From: Campanula takesimana
Taxonomy: Eukaryota > Streptophyta > Magnoliopsida > Asterales > Campanulaceae
Length of the DNA stretch: 64,000 bases
Direction of reading: 5' to 3'
Assembly (NCBI GenBank): GCA_026119855.1
Contig: JAOWBW010000044.1
Span: forward strand, 2,294,001-2,358,000
Shown here: positions 1 through 11,061 of the stretch, piece by piece
How the letters are laid out: each line of letters starts with the position of its first letter
Position numbering within the stretch: the stretch's first letter is position 1
Position numbers and translations under genes: made by a program
Notes under the pieces: generated by a model
Databases searched by the model: none
What the model was told of the DNA's origin: nothing
What the model saw: the letters and a program-made list of their open reading frames with translations, nothing else

Positions 1-86
1 AATAATCAAAACATCTATTTATTAATATGAATAAATAATAACAATTACAACATTTATTAAACGTGCCTAGGGCACCAACATCAACA
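1..86 (-). mobile_element. Terminal fragment of a copia LTR running off the left edge
   Basis: Read on the minus strand, this stretch resembles the first 85 or so bases of the copia LTR at 50395: TG start, a GTGCCCTAGGCAC palindrome, then CGTTTAATAAA and an AT-rich run. The LTR start lies at about 86 and the element continues left of the window. No polypurine tract lies to its right, so this is more likely a 5' LTR edge with 87 onward as flank. Confidence 0.7.
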
Positions 87-483
87 ATGACTACATGCCG
101 GGGGTGATCTTTAAGCCTCTCTTTAGCTGAGCACAAGCCAACACATTCCTAGTTAGGGTCTTACACTTCGTGACCAATTCGGTTTTCGTGTGTCGAGATT
201 TCCCTAAACTAATATCATCAAAACATACATGTCGTTTCCAAAAGAAACACGTTGTTGCTATGGGACAAAATAAAACTCTGTCCCTGCATGTATGCTTTGT
301 GACATTAATTTAGTTTAATCACGTCACACTTAGGTCTCACAAGCATGGTGGAATCCGATGAGTATATGGGACCGCGAGAATGTCTATATACTAGTGTGAC
401 GATTCCACTATTTTCTATAGAAACCCCAAAAAGGACTACATCCTTCCGACTAAAAAAACAAAAAAAAAAGTCTTTTTTCTTAT
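87..483. other. No gene seen; leader or flank of the gag fragment
   Basis: No credible ORF. A mixed-composition stretch ends in an A-rich run at about 451-470, just before the gag-like reading frame. It may be decayed leader of the Tat-like element, but no primer-binding site is visible. Confidence 0.3.
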
Positions 484-1143
484 GTGGTTGAGTCTTTTTT
501 GCTTGTTTGTGGGTCGAATACTTTTACTCAAAAGGTGTTTGTGGGCCATCCTAAGATCAACCGTGTTCTTCAAATAGGTCCAATGGCTTCCAACGGCAAC
601 AACAACAAGGGTGGGAATATTTCCGTGTCCAACGAAAAACTATTCAACATAATGAGACCGATGGGGGAACACATGGATAGACTTCTCAAGGATGCCCGCC
701 GTAAAGACGATTTGTGGCAAGCCCGTTTTGATCTTGAGAAGATAATTCACGAGGAAGAGGTTTCTGAACTCAAAGCCCGTTTGAAAGAATTCACTGATGG
801 CAAGGCAAAGGTCGATGATAAGACATGCTCAAATGTCCCACCTCTCAAAAGCCACGAAGGTGCCGCTAACAAGCAAATATTCACTCCTCTCCTAGGAATG
901 ACCCAAACCGAAGCATTTAAAACTTTGGTAGCAAGTGGAAAAGTCGAACCCTTAGAAGGGCACAAGTTAAAGAAGATACGAGCGAATCATGTATACGGGG
1001 AATGGTGCAACTACCATAAGCATAGTGGGCATACAACCAAAAAATGCTTCCGCGTCAAGAACATCATTCAAGATTTGATTGAAATGGGCGAATTCACCGT
1101 GGGTAAAGAGCAACCATTAGATGACATATTGAATCCCTTGTGA
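484..1143 (+). CDS. Gag fragment of a Tat/Ogre-like Ty3/gypsy retrotransposon
   Basis: The 219-codon open frame probably starts at the internal ATG at 583 (MASNGNNN), since the preceding 33 residues look like read-through of leader. Residues 60-105 are charged and helical. Near residue 172 is a Cys/His motif, WCNYHKHSGHTTKKC, followed by a hydrophobic-acidic helix (IIQDLIEMGEF). This CxYHxxxGHxTxxC plus helix layout is typical of gag proteins in the Tat/Ogre branch of gypsy elements, where it binds element RNA. The frame stops at 1143, but a second copy of the motif follows, so this is a broken gag. No protease, reverse transcriptase or integrase follows. Confidence 0.65.
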   Translation: MVESFLLVCGSNTFTQKVFVGHPKINRVLQIGPMASNGNNNKGGNISVSNEKLFNIMRPMGEHMDRLLKDARRKDDLWQARFDLEKIIHEEEVSELKARLKEFTDGKAKVDDKTCSNVPPLKSHEGAANKQIFTPLLGMTQTEAFKTLVASGKVEPLEGHKLKKIRANHVYGEWCNYHKHSGHTTKKCFRVKNIIQDLIEMGEFTVGKEQPLDDILNPL

Positions 1144-1345
1144 AAAGTGGCAAGATGGAACCCTTAAAGGACTTCAAGCACAAAGTCAAAGAAGGGAAGC
1201 ATGTGGACTCCTCCAAATTTTGCAAGTATCACCTCTCCATTGGAAATGATACCAGGGAATGCTATGTTTTGAATGCCAAGGTTCGAGATCTCATCAAGTA
1301 AGGAGTCATTGTGAAACAAGGAGCAACTTGTTTTTGAAATGGGGC
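1144..1345 (+). pseudogene. Continuation of gag with a second Cys/His motif, interrupted by stops
   Basis: After the stop at 1143, plus-strand translation gives a second motif, FCKYHLSIGNDTRECY, and a helix ending at an in-frame stop near 1300. It looks like an internal duplication of the end of the upstream frame: both begin with SGK(V/M)EPL and carry the same motif order. It is most simply the decayed 3' half of the same gag. Confidence 0.5.
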
Positions 1346-1644
1346 TTCGACAAGAGATCATGCTACGAGGAGGACTACAACAACATGGAAAACTACAAAA
1401 ATCTCCGTTTCTCTTTCTCTACCTTTATTTTTTTTTAAAAAAAGGTCATATTGTCCTCTAAAGTGTGCATTAAGGTTTCCTTCATCCCGTTTATGAAAAA
1501 CTTCAAGTCAGTATTATCAAATAAAAGTCGTTCTTGTCCTCATACACTCCTCCAAGTTGTTCAATCTAATTATTCTTGGCAAAATAATGAAAAGATGTCT
1601 CAACGACTTTTAGAATGAAGGCCGTCGCTTAAATGCCTAGGGGA

Positions 1645-1832
1645 TAAACATTAACGATGAAGAAGGCAGAGTCAAAACATCAACGATAAAGAAGGCAGAG
1701 TCAAAACATCAACGATGAAGAAGGCATAGTCAAAACATCAACGATGAAGAATGCAAAGTCAAAACATCAACGATGAAGAAGACAAGGTCAAAACATCAAC
1801 GATGAAAAAGGAAGAGTCAAAATATCAACGCG
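1645..1832 (+). repeat. 29-bp tandem repeat, about 6-7 copies
   Basis: Units read GTCAAAACATCAACGATGAA followed by GAAGGCAGA, with single-base variants and no spacers. The copies lie directly downstream of the broken gag and form a simple minisatellite. Confidence 0.85.
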
Positions 1833-1839
1833 AAGGACA

Positions 1840-4660
1840 AAGAAAGATGGAGCTACAACCAACAAGCCATGTTTTCAAGAGGATAAACCCCCCCCCCCCC
1901 AATAAAAAAAAGTTCACAGCAACATCAATAACCATCATGACGAATGGAGCATCAACAAGAACTACGGTGACCTGAGCTTCTACACTGGAGGAACGTAGAC
2001 AACCTTCGGGTCCGGTCTCATACAAGAAAGAAGACATGTTTAGCCCTAATGCGTTATGGTGAATGGCCTTCCTCTCGAACTTGTCAAGTCATCTTTGTAC
2101 GAGTCATTTGCCAAAGCTCAAATCACAAAAACAATTTTCTTAGAATTGAAGTCATTTTGCATTCTTTGTTGAGTTTAGGGGTTTCTCTTCTTACAGCTAC
2201 GCTCCCAGTTTCTCGCAATCAAATTGGGGCTTTTCTTCTCTTCTCTCTAAATGACTTACTTGCCTTCGTGAGTCACCCAAAAAAAACAAATAAATATAGT
2301 CAAAACTAGGGGCTACTTCCCTAGTCAAGTCAATAGAGTCATAAGACCTCCATCTCCCACAAAATCACAAGTCTTTCATCCTCAGCTAGAGTTATTGCAC
2401 GCTTCCTCATTAATTGAGTAAAAAAAAATGAAGACGCAAAAGAGATGCCTGCTAGATTGAAAACCTGAAAGGGTGGTCTAGGCAAAAAACATGGTGCATC
2501 ATTAAAAAAAAGAGTGAGAGATAGAAGGGAAAGAGAAAGTGAGATCTCCAGCCTCCAACAAAGAAGAAGACCTCACAATTCTGCATTGGGCTCCCCACAG
2601 ATCCAACTTCATTAGGCTCCTCATAAAGTCAACTTTAACATTTCAAGGGGCTCAACAAGACCAAGCACAGTCAAGGGTCGTTCGGGTTCTTCGCATAGAA
2701 AGGTTTGTTCCGGCAAAGTGCAGTTTTTGGTTCATCAAGAAGGTCTATGGGTGCTAAAAAGAAGTATAGAGGCCAATTTGTCTGAGAGTGAGGCCATCAT
2801 TGACATGTCACCACCCAAGATTCAAAAAGGGGTAAAAGGTTGTACAAGTCACCTTCAATGCATCAATTGGTTTAGAAAATAAATGGCAACAACGTGTAAT
2901 ATGGTTTTTGAGCTTCTACAAGTATGTGCCCCTAAAACAATGTCAAAAGGCTTCCCAAAAAATGGCGTAGCACTTTCCATGTCCTCTTATATTTGTTCTC
3001 CCGCACGAGGATGAGCCTATCTTGCTTTGCTTGACAATTGACAACACTCAAGGGGCTATGCTCGATCTTCAAAGACCACCTCAATGAAAATGCAATCCAC
3101 TTTACCTCCCCAGCGGTGGACAGAACTTCTTGGCCCTAGCAAAGTCATGTAGAATATTGAAAGCTCTCTCAATTGGCTTGGCACCAAAGGTCTCTCGAGG
3201 AGCCACACAATCAATAATCTTTTGGGCTTCGGCACTACAGCAATGCAATAGCCCAAATGTGGAAGGATCTTGGGACCTCGCGGAACCAAATAAATTCAAG
3301 GGTCTTTTGGGAATCTACATCGAAAGTCTTTTGGGTCCTTTAATTACATCTCTCGGCCATGACAATGTATCTCACTTGGGTAGTTCAAACAATTCCCGAT
3401 CTTGTGGCTTCGCTGAGTCAAACAGATTCAAGGATATTTAGGGGCTTTAGATAGAAGGCCTTTACAGTCTACCATCTCGTGGCTCTCTTCATTACACCTC
3501 TTGGCCACCTCAACAATAACGCAACTCACTTGGATAGTTTGGGCTATGATCAACCTTGAATCAGCAATCCTTTGAGGCTTGACACCAAGGGCCTTCTAGG
3601 GGCTTCACAAGCAAAAGATCATGGGGCTCATCATTACATCTCACATACACCGCAATGACAAATGCAAATTCTTCTGAATCTCGGCATCAAAAATCTCTTG
3701 GAATGCCTTACACTCTACGGCTCTCTCAAAGAGCGCAGTCACTGAAAACATCAAGTCTCTTGGGGCTTGGCATCAATGATCATTCAATGACTTTACAATC
3801 GATGATCCTTCCATGGCTTTACCATCGACGATCTGCCTTTGGGGCTCGGTCATGAAAAATACAAATTCAATCTACTTGGATGGATCGAGAGTTGATTTAT
3901 CTTGGGGTTTTACGAATCAAATACGTTCTAGGGGCTTTGCAATCAACAACTTCTTGGCATCTCGGCATAGAATGTCTTTTGGAACCCCACAATTGAAAAA
4001 AAAACTTGGGGTTTGGCATTCACACTTTGTTGGGCACCACGACGACAACAACATTCAACCGAGGCAATCCGGACTTCAACTTAACATGACTTGATCTTGG
4101 GTTGGCTTTGCAAACACACAATGGCTAAGATGGTTCACACACGAACTAAAAAAAAAAAAAAAATTGTCTCGCAAGTGTATATATTCTTTCCCTTCTAATC
4201 TAAAAAAAATAATAAAAAAATGACAAAAGGATTTTTCTTTATCTTTTTCTTGTAAATAAACTTTATTTGTTTCCTTATTTGCGTAAAAGTATGTGCTATT
4301 AGCTTCTTCCCCAGCGCTCTCCATCACCTTTGAACTACGCTGGTCTGATTCCCTTCAAGGGATATGTAGGCAACCTTTGGCACGACCAACCCATCATCAG
4401 GAATAACTGTCCTCCATCAAAAGCAAAAGAAACTCATCAACATCCAAAGCATGGACATTCTTCATCAAAGCCACAACATCAGAAATCCCTCCCAAATCAA
4501 GCGGCCATGGTAAGTGAAGGTATGAATACATCCAAAGCTTCTTTCAAATCACATCGCACCACAAGCACTATTTTTCTCATAATCTCATACATTTTCTCGC
4601 ACAAGCACATATATCTGCAAAGCACATACAGGTACAACAGGTAAAGGAGTATAAGTCCAT
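1840..4660 (+). other. Degraded non-coding tail of the Tat-like element
   Basis: There is no protein similarity in any frame that I trust. The stretch 2980-4090 is made of loosely repeated phrases (for example TCTTGGGGCTT and GGGGCTTTGCAATCAA, and two diverged copies near 3349-3395 and 3494-3545). At 4340-4372 it carries a motif whose reverse complement recurs near 8180 (see findings). A-rich runs lie at about 4150 and 4200. Confidence 0.4.
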
Positions 4661-4669
4661 GAGCGCAGC

Positions 4670-5090
4670 TACAACCCTCCTCAACAAGTCCAGTCCTCTA
4701 ATCGGACTCTAAGCAAGCATGATGGGTCCACAACATCTGATTCAGCTCAAGAAAAGTCCGCAAATCGGACTATAATCGAGCATGACGGGTCCACCACATC
4801 GGATTCAGCTCAAGAAAAGTCCGCTAATCGGACTCTAAGTGAGCATGACGGGTCCGCCACATTGGATTCAGCTCAAGAAAAGTCCGCTATTCAGACTCTA
4901 AGTGAGCATGACGGGTCCGCCATATTAGATTCAGCTCAAGAAAAGTCTACTAATCAGATACTAAGCGAGCATGACGGGTCCGCCACATCGGATTCAGCTC
5001 AAGAAAAGTCCGTTAATCGGACTCTAAGCAAGGATGATGGGTCCGCCACATCGGATTCAACTCAAATCTAGTCCTCTAATTGGACTCTAA
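4670..5090 (+). repeat. 63-bp tandem repeat, about 6 copies, reading-frame preserving
   Basis: Units of 63 bp code for a 21-residue repeat of the type DSAQEKSANRTLSEHDGSAT in one frame that stays open from at least 4665 to 5071. Each unit also holds a short hairpin, AGTCCG-CTAAT-CGGACT, with variants. Unit length divisible by three and a continuous frame suggest descent from a coding repeat, but no start codon or partner domain is visible. Confidence 0.8.
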
Positions 5091-5505
5091 ATCCTGGCAT
5101 GGTGAGCCATTGAATGTCACCACCTCTGCATCAACAAAGCCGCCCCTATGGAGACGCATCCTGGCATGGTGAGCCGTTGAATGTCACCACTTCTGCATTA
5201 ACAAAGCCGCCCCCACGGGGACGCATCCTGGCACGGTGAGCCGTTGAATGTCACCACCTATTCATCAATAAATCCACCCCCATGGGGGCGCATCCTGGCA
5301 CGGTGAGCCATTGAATGTCACCACCTTTTCATCAACAAAGCCACCCCTATGGGGACGCATCCTAGCATGGTAAACCGTTGAATGTCACCACCTATTCATC
5401 AATAAAGCCGCCCCTACGGGGATGCATCTTGGCACGGTGAGCCGTTGAATGTCACCACCTCTTCATCGGCAATCGTCCAAAGTCACCCACACAAGGGGAC
5501 GCACC
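5091..5505 (+). repeat. 67-bp tandem repeat, about 6 copies
   Basis: Units begin ATCCTGGCATGGTGAGCC and include TTGAATGTCACCACC and a C/G-rich end. Starts at 5091, 5158 and 5225 give a period of exactly 67. The array abuts the 63-bp array and lies just upstream of the LTR, the usual place for tandem repeats in Tat/Ogre 3' regions. Confidence 0.85.
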
Positions 5506-5631
5506 TCTATCTCTTGCAATTTTAAAATTCTCGCTTTTATCGAGTCTTTATTTTCTCTTGTCGATGTCCTCGGCGGTTGTCTTTCTTTTTTCGATGCGTT
5601 TTCCTTCGCAATCCACGTCACCGAGGGGATC

Positions 5632-6832
5632 TTTAGACACCCCGCCTTGGACCTCCCACCCCGATTGCATACATAGTATTTTTATTTAATTTTTTTTTGT
5701 TAATTTCTATTACTTCCGTTAAGTTCTTAACTGATTCTGTTAGTTTTAGACTAAACTGAGTAACAGAGTTAACATTTTAGTGTCACTCTGTCATTCTGTC
5801 ATTTTTTAAGGCGGGCGCCTCCCGTAACAGTCATGTGCCGCGCGCGCCTTTGGTCCAACAGACCGGACCCGCGCGCTTCCCACGTAACTGTTACGGGTTC
5901 CCAACAACTTTCCCTCCTTTTTCTTATTTACAATACCTCTTCTTGATTCAAAAATCATTTTTTATTACAAGCATTCAACTTTTTTATTTTGTAACTCCCA
6001 ATCCCACATTTCTAGTCATTCCTTTAAAATAAAATATTTTCTTCTATTTATTATTTTTATCTTCTTTATTTTTGATTGGTCAAGACCATTTCACATGGAT
6101 TGATTATCTTTCCCTCCCAAATTTCCCTCCTAATTTTACCTATATAAAGGACCTTTTTGGTTCATTTTCAAGGACCTCAACTTCTCCTCTCTATAAAAAC
6201 TCTACACAAGTTCTTGCACACCATTTCTCTACAAACACACCATCTTCAAGACAAAGTTTGAAGTTCTCTTTTTTCTTCTCGAAGTAAGGTACAACCTTCT
6301 TCTCTTTTATTTACATGTTTTCTTGAATTTATGCAATCCCCATCAAATGGAACATAACCAAATGATCACTTCATTACATTGAAGTTGGTTAAAGGTTATT
6401 TCCCTACATTTTTATTCCCTTTAATTTCTCATTTATATCTTAATGTAATAGTTAGCATAAATTTATATATAGAAGAGTTTACATTTTTATTCTCTTTAAA
6501 TTCCCCATTTTCTCATGATGTAAGTTTTAGCACAAGTCAATATTAATAAAAGGAAGGACATGTTTAGCATAGAACACCTTTAGTAGCAAGACCGGCTTTA
6601 GCCGGCGGAGTGGGTGATTAAGTACTTCCCACTCCGTAACCTAACCCCCGAACCCGTCTCTTCCCGAATCTCTGGTTTTCGTAACAAACATTAGGCTATT
6701 TCTTAGGTTTTTCTTATGTTCCTCCAAAACATAGGTGGCGACTCTAATCTCTAAAATCAAATAGACATCCTAGGATAATTCACCGCTCTAGCCAAGTGTG
6801 AATACCCCTTTCCGAAATGCGAACAACGCACG
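5632..6832 (+). mobile_element. LTR of the Tat/Ogre-like element (probable 3' LTR)
   Basis: The start (TTAGACACCCCGCCTTGGAC) aligns with the LTR start at 12644 (TTGGAGACACCCCATTTTGG), and both LTRs carry GGTGGCGACTCT about 90 bp before their ends. A TATA box (TATATAAAGG) is at 6141. A weak purine run (CCGAGGGGATC) precedes the start. No primer site follows 6832. Boundaries are good to perhaps 10 bp. Confidence 0.55.
6141..6150 (+). promoter_or_regulatory. TATA box in the Tat-like LTR
   Basis: TATATAAAGG, about 500 bp into the LTR. It is followed by a C/T-rich stretch and then GTAAGGTAC near 6285, consistent with an LTR promoter and a possible splice donor. Inferred from sequence only. Confidence 0.45.
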
Positions 6833-6839
6833 GGAAGTC

Positions 6840-8780
6840 TTTCTTTTATTTATCTTATTTTATCTTATCTATGGGATTTGGATATTAAAGTTGGCATTTA
6901 ACCTTATTAAGAGTCGTCACGTTGTTTTTATCGAGCTAAAATGTTGAGAAAAGCTAATAGAGAGGGTTCGGGGGTCAAGTTACGACAACAGAAGAACATC
7001 AAGTTATCACTTCTATCGCCCGATAGATCGGACTTTCTATCATGATGAATGTGTTAGTAGTGTGTTAGTGATTGAGACCGGATCCGAAGATTGCTTACGT
7101 TCCTCTCATGATGAGAAGCTCAGGTTGACATAGTTCGCACATAATCAGAATAGAGAGAAGAAGCGGGATCATGCATAATGAAGTGAGAGGAAAAAGAATC
7201 ATACAAGATGATCACATCCTAGAATAATGATTATACCATTGATAATATCAATGCGTAGTCATCATATTCATCCTTGGAGAATTACTGATCATGGGAATAT
7301 TTACCTAAAGTTTAGGGTTTAGAAGTAGTTCCTAGATCTCGTGGATCATCGTCAGCTATGCATTATAAGTAGGGATTAAAACATTAGATCTAGCATGTTC
7401 AATCTAACATAGTAATAAGAACATCATGAATACATATGAAGTAAACACATAAGCATGAAGATCGCTACCCTAGTCATAGAGCATTTTATGAATTCTAGTA
7501 AGAACATGAAGAACACGTTATGAATCATATGAATATAGGTGTATAAACATAATGAAACTAGCATAAATCAAATCTACACTAAGAAAACATGTAGAATTCT
7601 CACCAATCTTGCCAAGAACGAAGTCGAATCTCTAGCGCGGATTCGCCGGACCTTCGGGATTGCTAGAAAGGCTTAGAGAGAGAGTTCTGCCGTCAGTTTT
7701 GGCTATGGAACTCAGGGGAGAGAATTGTTGTTGAATTATGAACTGAGGTCATCTATTTATAGGAGAAGTTGACCTGGAGGAAGTGGCCAACCGGCCGGAA
7801 CATGAGGCCGCCCAGCCGGTTTAAGGGATTGACATGGTTTTCGAGGCTCTAATCAATCTGGACTCTGGAGAAGGATTAGATAACGTCTATCTTTGCAGCT
7901 TCATCCGATCATGTCGTCAATATCTTGTTATATGGGGTTTTCAAGAAATTTCGGATAAGTCCCGCGTGTCTCATAAATACTTGGGAGGTCCCTATGAGTT
8001 CTAGAATGCCTAATAACTCATTTTTTAGGTTGAGTACTAACAGTAGCCCCTCAGCGACGCTTCTTGCAAGGCATGGAGGGTCGTCGATTGAGAAAGGAAC
8101 CGATCTGAAACATGAGTTCCAAATCGAGGAGAGAAATGTAAGAAGGTGACGAGGTTGGTCGGGCGACTGAACCTATGTCAGGCTACCTACGTATCCAAAT
8201 GGAATCAAGCCGGTCGTAGTTCGGGAACTGGGGGGAAAGAGACCAGACATCATCTTTCACTGGGGATAGATGAATATCTGTAAGCAATATAGTCGTTACG
8301 AATAGACTCTACTGGGGAAGAAGAAGAAAGAATCGAGACGTCAGCCTACTGTTGGGGATAACAATCCTACGGACATCATCCTGTATGATGACCAAACATT
8401 CGTAAACAATAAAATCGTTGCAAATGGACTCTATTGGGGAAATGAGGAAAGGCCATACGCACGGTACGACAAGAAGTTTAAAGAATCGAGAACAGGATTA
8501 GGGATGGATTCTAACTTCCTATAGAGCGCGCGTAATCGAATAATTTCTCGATAAACTACGGTACCTTGAGAGGTGAAGTCCTCAGCATCGCAGGATCCGG
8601 TAACCGGTAACGCCGATTGTATAGAGCTCGCACGGGTTATGCCAAAAGCATACGGTTTGAAGAAGCCATCTTACGTCGCGCATGAATCACATAACTTTCT
8701 CAACATGAAGGGTTTATGGATGCATCCCACCTCCAATTATAATTTTTAGGGATTATGGACGTTTCTGACCTTTAATTATA
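6840..8780. other. Degraded LTR-like and leader-like DNA, orientation unclear
   Basis: There is no gene. On the minus strand, CTCCTATAAATAGAT (7751-7765) looks like an LTR TATA box, with GC-rich palindromes (CCGGCCGG at 7791) just upstream in that sense. On the plus strand, GACTCTACTGGGGAAG near 8306 and GACTCTATTGGGGAAA near 8431 look like repeated tRNA-Arg-type primer sites. These two readings imply opposite orientations, so I assign none. Confidence 0.35.
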
Positions 8781-8794
8781 GGTTGATTTGGTAA

Positions 8795-9315
8795 TTTCCT
8801 GAGGTCTTCCAGACCCATTTAGTAGTTTCCTGAGGTCTTTCGGACCCATTTGATTAATTTGGTGATTTCGTGAGGTCTTCCGGACCCATTTGATTAATTT
8901 AGTGATTTCCTAAGGTCTTCCGAACTCATTTGGTATTTTCCTGAGGTCTTCCAGACCCATTTGATTAAATTGGTGATTTCCTGAGGTCTTCCAGACCTAT
9001 TTGGTATTTTCCTGAGGTCTTTCAGACCTATTTGATTAATTTGGTGATTTCCTGAGGTCTCCCGGACCCATTTGATTAATTTTGGTGATTTCTTGAGGTC
9101 TTCCGGACCCATTTGATTAATTTAGTGATTTCCTGAGGTCTTCCGGACCCATTTGGTATTTTTCCTGAGGTCTTCCGGACCCATTTGATTAATTTGGTGA
9201 TATCCTGAGGTCCTCCGGACCCATTTGATTAATTTTGGTGATTTCCTGAGGTCTTCTGGACCCATTTGGTTAATTTTGGTGATTTCCTGAGGTCTTCCGG
9301 ACCCATTTGGTTTAA
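8795..9315 (+). repeat. Tandem repeat with two alternating unit lengths, 14 copies
   Basis: Each unit carries GAGGTCTTCCGGACCCATTT. Long units (about 40 bp) add GATTAATTTGGTGATTTCCT, and short units (about 31-32 bp) add GGTATTTTCCT. I count 14 units with long and short forms interspersed, hinting at higher-order duplication. The core GGTCTTCCGGACC is itself a near-palindrome. Confidence 0.9.
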
Positions 9316-9574
9316 GGGTGCTAATTTTGGATTAAAAAATAAGCTGAAGGGCTAATTTGTAAAATTTTCCGCCTGGGGGACAAACTGGCCGCGTGGCCAG
9401 TCCTTCTGATTGGCTGGACCTTGTTGACGGGGATCGCTGATGGGTGCGCGAGATGGAAGGTTGAGATCGTGCCACGTCGCCTGGAAGCACCAGCCGCGCG
9501 GCTAGTCCCTTCGCTAGACAGACCCTACAAACAGCCGCCGGCTGTTGTTTTCTTCCTCACTTTCTTCATGTTCT

Positions 9575-10557
9575 TGTCGTATATTTTGAGCAAGGTGAAG
9601 GTGCGGGCGCGGGGCCACAATTTGATCTAGGTGGAGGTGCGGGGCCACAATTTGAGCAAGGTGAAGGTGCGGGGCAGCATCAACAATGGGCGAGGATGGC
9701 TTCTCAAAACTTCCATCCCGATGAATGGCACTTCACGATGGGTCAACACTTTGACTTGTACGCAGGCGCTGACGGGGTTGACTGGGGATGCAATGTACCT
9801 TGGCGAGAGAGTCTGCAGGCAGCATAGTAAACATCCTATGTTGTGGGCCCCGAGTAAGCCTCCGAGGGATATGCTATATCCGGCTAGGCTGAGGAGGAGC
9901 GGGGACTACCGGGCGCGTACTCCGGCCCATTTGTATCAGAGTGGGGCTGATTATGAGTGGTTTGTGGAGCATGTGCTGCTGAGTCTGCAGGTTTTGGCGA
10001 GGAGGCAGGCTGGTGCCTATCCGGCTGGCTCGAGTAGAGGAGATAGATATGGTATGGATATACCGTGGTTCCTTGACAGTATTCGGATGCATCGGGGCGG
10101 TGTTGAGGTGGATTTCGATCGGACTCCCACTAAGGCTGACGAGGTTATTGGGGCCCAGCTTCCTCCTCTTGGAGCTACGGTATGATACCCTTTGCTTTTC
10201 ATTTCTGTCTTGCACCCACACACTTCTTAGACTTGTATCTGAACTGTGCTTATCTGTCCCAGGTGACTCGGGAGACTTATATCCGCTCTGTTCGTTGGGG
10301 CAACATTTTTGAGCGGTTATTCAGGAGTTTGGCTGCCGTTTGTACCTACCGTCAGGAGGATGTGGTGGTGCCGCCGTGCAGAGAGAGAACACCTACGGAG
10401 GCTGCTTCCTCGTCTCGTGCTCGCCGGAGATCTGTCAGAGGTAGAGGCTCAGGAGCTGGTGGATCCCACTATGTGCAGTAGCATGGCCGTGGTGATGATG
10501 ATGATGATAGTGATGATGAGGAGGAGGATGTTGAGACCGAGGATTCCGATTCGGACT
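9575..10557 (+). pseudogene. Broken ORF cluster with Gly/Gln-rich linker and acidic tail, family unknown
   Basis: Three overlapping frames are needed. A Gly/Glu/Gln repeat (FEQGEGAGAGPQF-like, 9575-9690) leads to MASQNFHPDEWHF; a second frame covers about 9800-10180, including RTPTKADEVIGAQLPPLGA. After a possible intron (GT at about 10180, CAG at 10262), VTRETYIRSVRWGNIFERLF leads to an Arg/Gly-rich stretch and an Asp/Glu-rich tail ending near 10557, with an in-frame stop just before that tail. I do not recognise the fold. By position and composition it could be a decayed accessory ORF of a Tat-like element. High GC compared with surroundings. Confidence 0.4.
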
Positions 10558-10590
10558 AGGTGTAGTCCTTATTCCTGCATCTGTTAGCGG

Positions 10591-10610
10591 GAGAGAGAGA
10601 GAGAGAGAGG
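10591..10610 (+). repeat. (GA)n microsatellite
   Basis: Ten or so GA dinucleotides just downstream of the acidic-tail frame. Confidence 0.8.
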
Positions 10611-11061
10611 ATAACAAACAGATACATTCATGTATAATATTTTTATTTGTTTTTGTATGTAATTAATTAGTATTTTATTTACATGTCTTTACATTTAGTA
10701 CAATGCATGAGCCCTAGCGGTAAAACGGGGATTACACACTATCAGGCAGTTCCACCTTCTTTGTCGGACCTCTTTTGTGATTCGGGATCTTCAAAACGTC
10801 TGAGATGGGTCCATTCCGCCGTTTGATGGGGACGGACTTGCATATCTGTACGGAATGGCTTATGTGGACCCTTGGCCAACCATGGGGAAGGACTGGCCGC
10901 GCGGCTAATCCCTGGTCTGACACGATTTTCGTCAGATTTCTCCTTGTACTATCAGGACTTGAACTCCTTACCCTATTTAATCAGCAGTCTCGCAGAGAGA
11001 TGAGGCAGACAGCAGTTTTTCTTTCTTTTGCTCTAGATTTCGATCTTTCTACGCCTTTCTG

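Larger units (their letters stand above)
484..6832 (+). mobile_element. Gag-only remnant of a Tat/Ogre-like element
   Basis: Gag at 484-1345, a long non-coding tail with three tandem-repeat arrays, and an LTR at about 5632-6832 share one orientation. No pol domain can be read between 1350 and 5630. Either pol was deleted or this is a gag-only non-autonomous type (TR-GAG-like). The 5' LTR and primer site are not visible, so the left limit is uncertain. Confidence 0.45.

Noticed and set aside
1645..1832. CRISPR-like array
   Set aside because: The 29-bp units are contiguous with no spacers and lie in a plant retrotransposon tail.
9874..10617. Minus-strand ORFs opposite the 9.6-10.5 kb frames
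   Set aside because: Shadows of the GC-rich plus-strand frames, with no domain or conserved motif.
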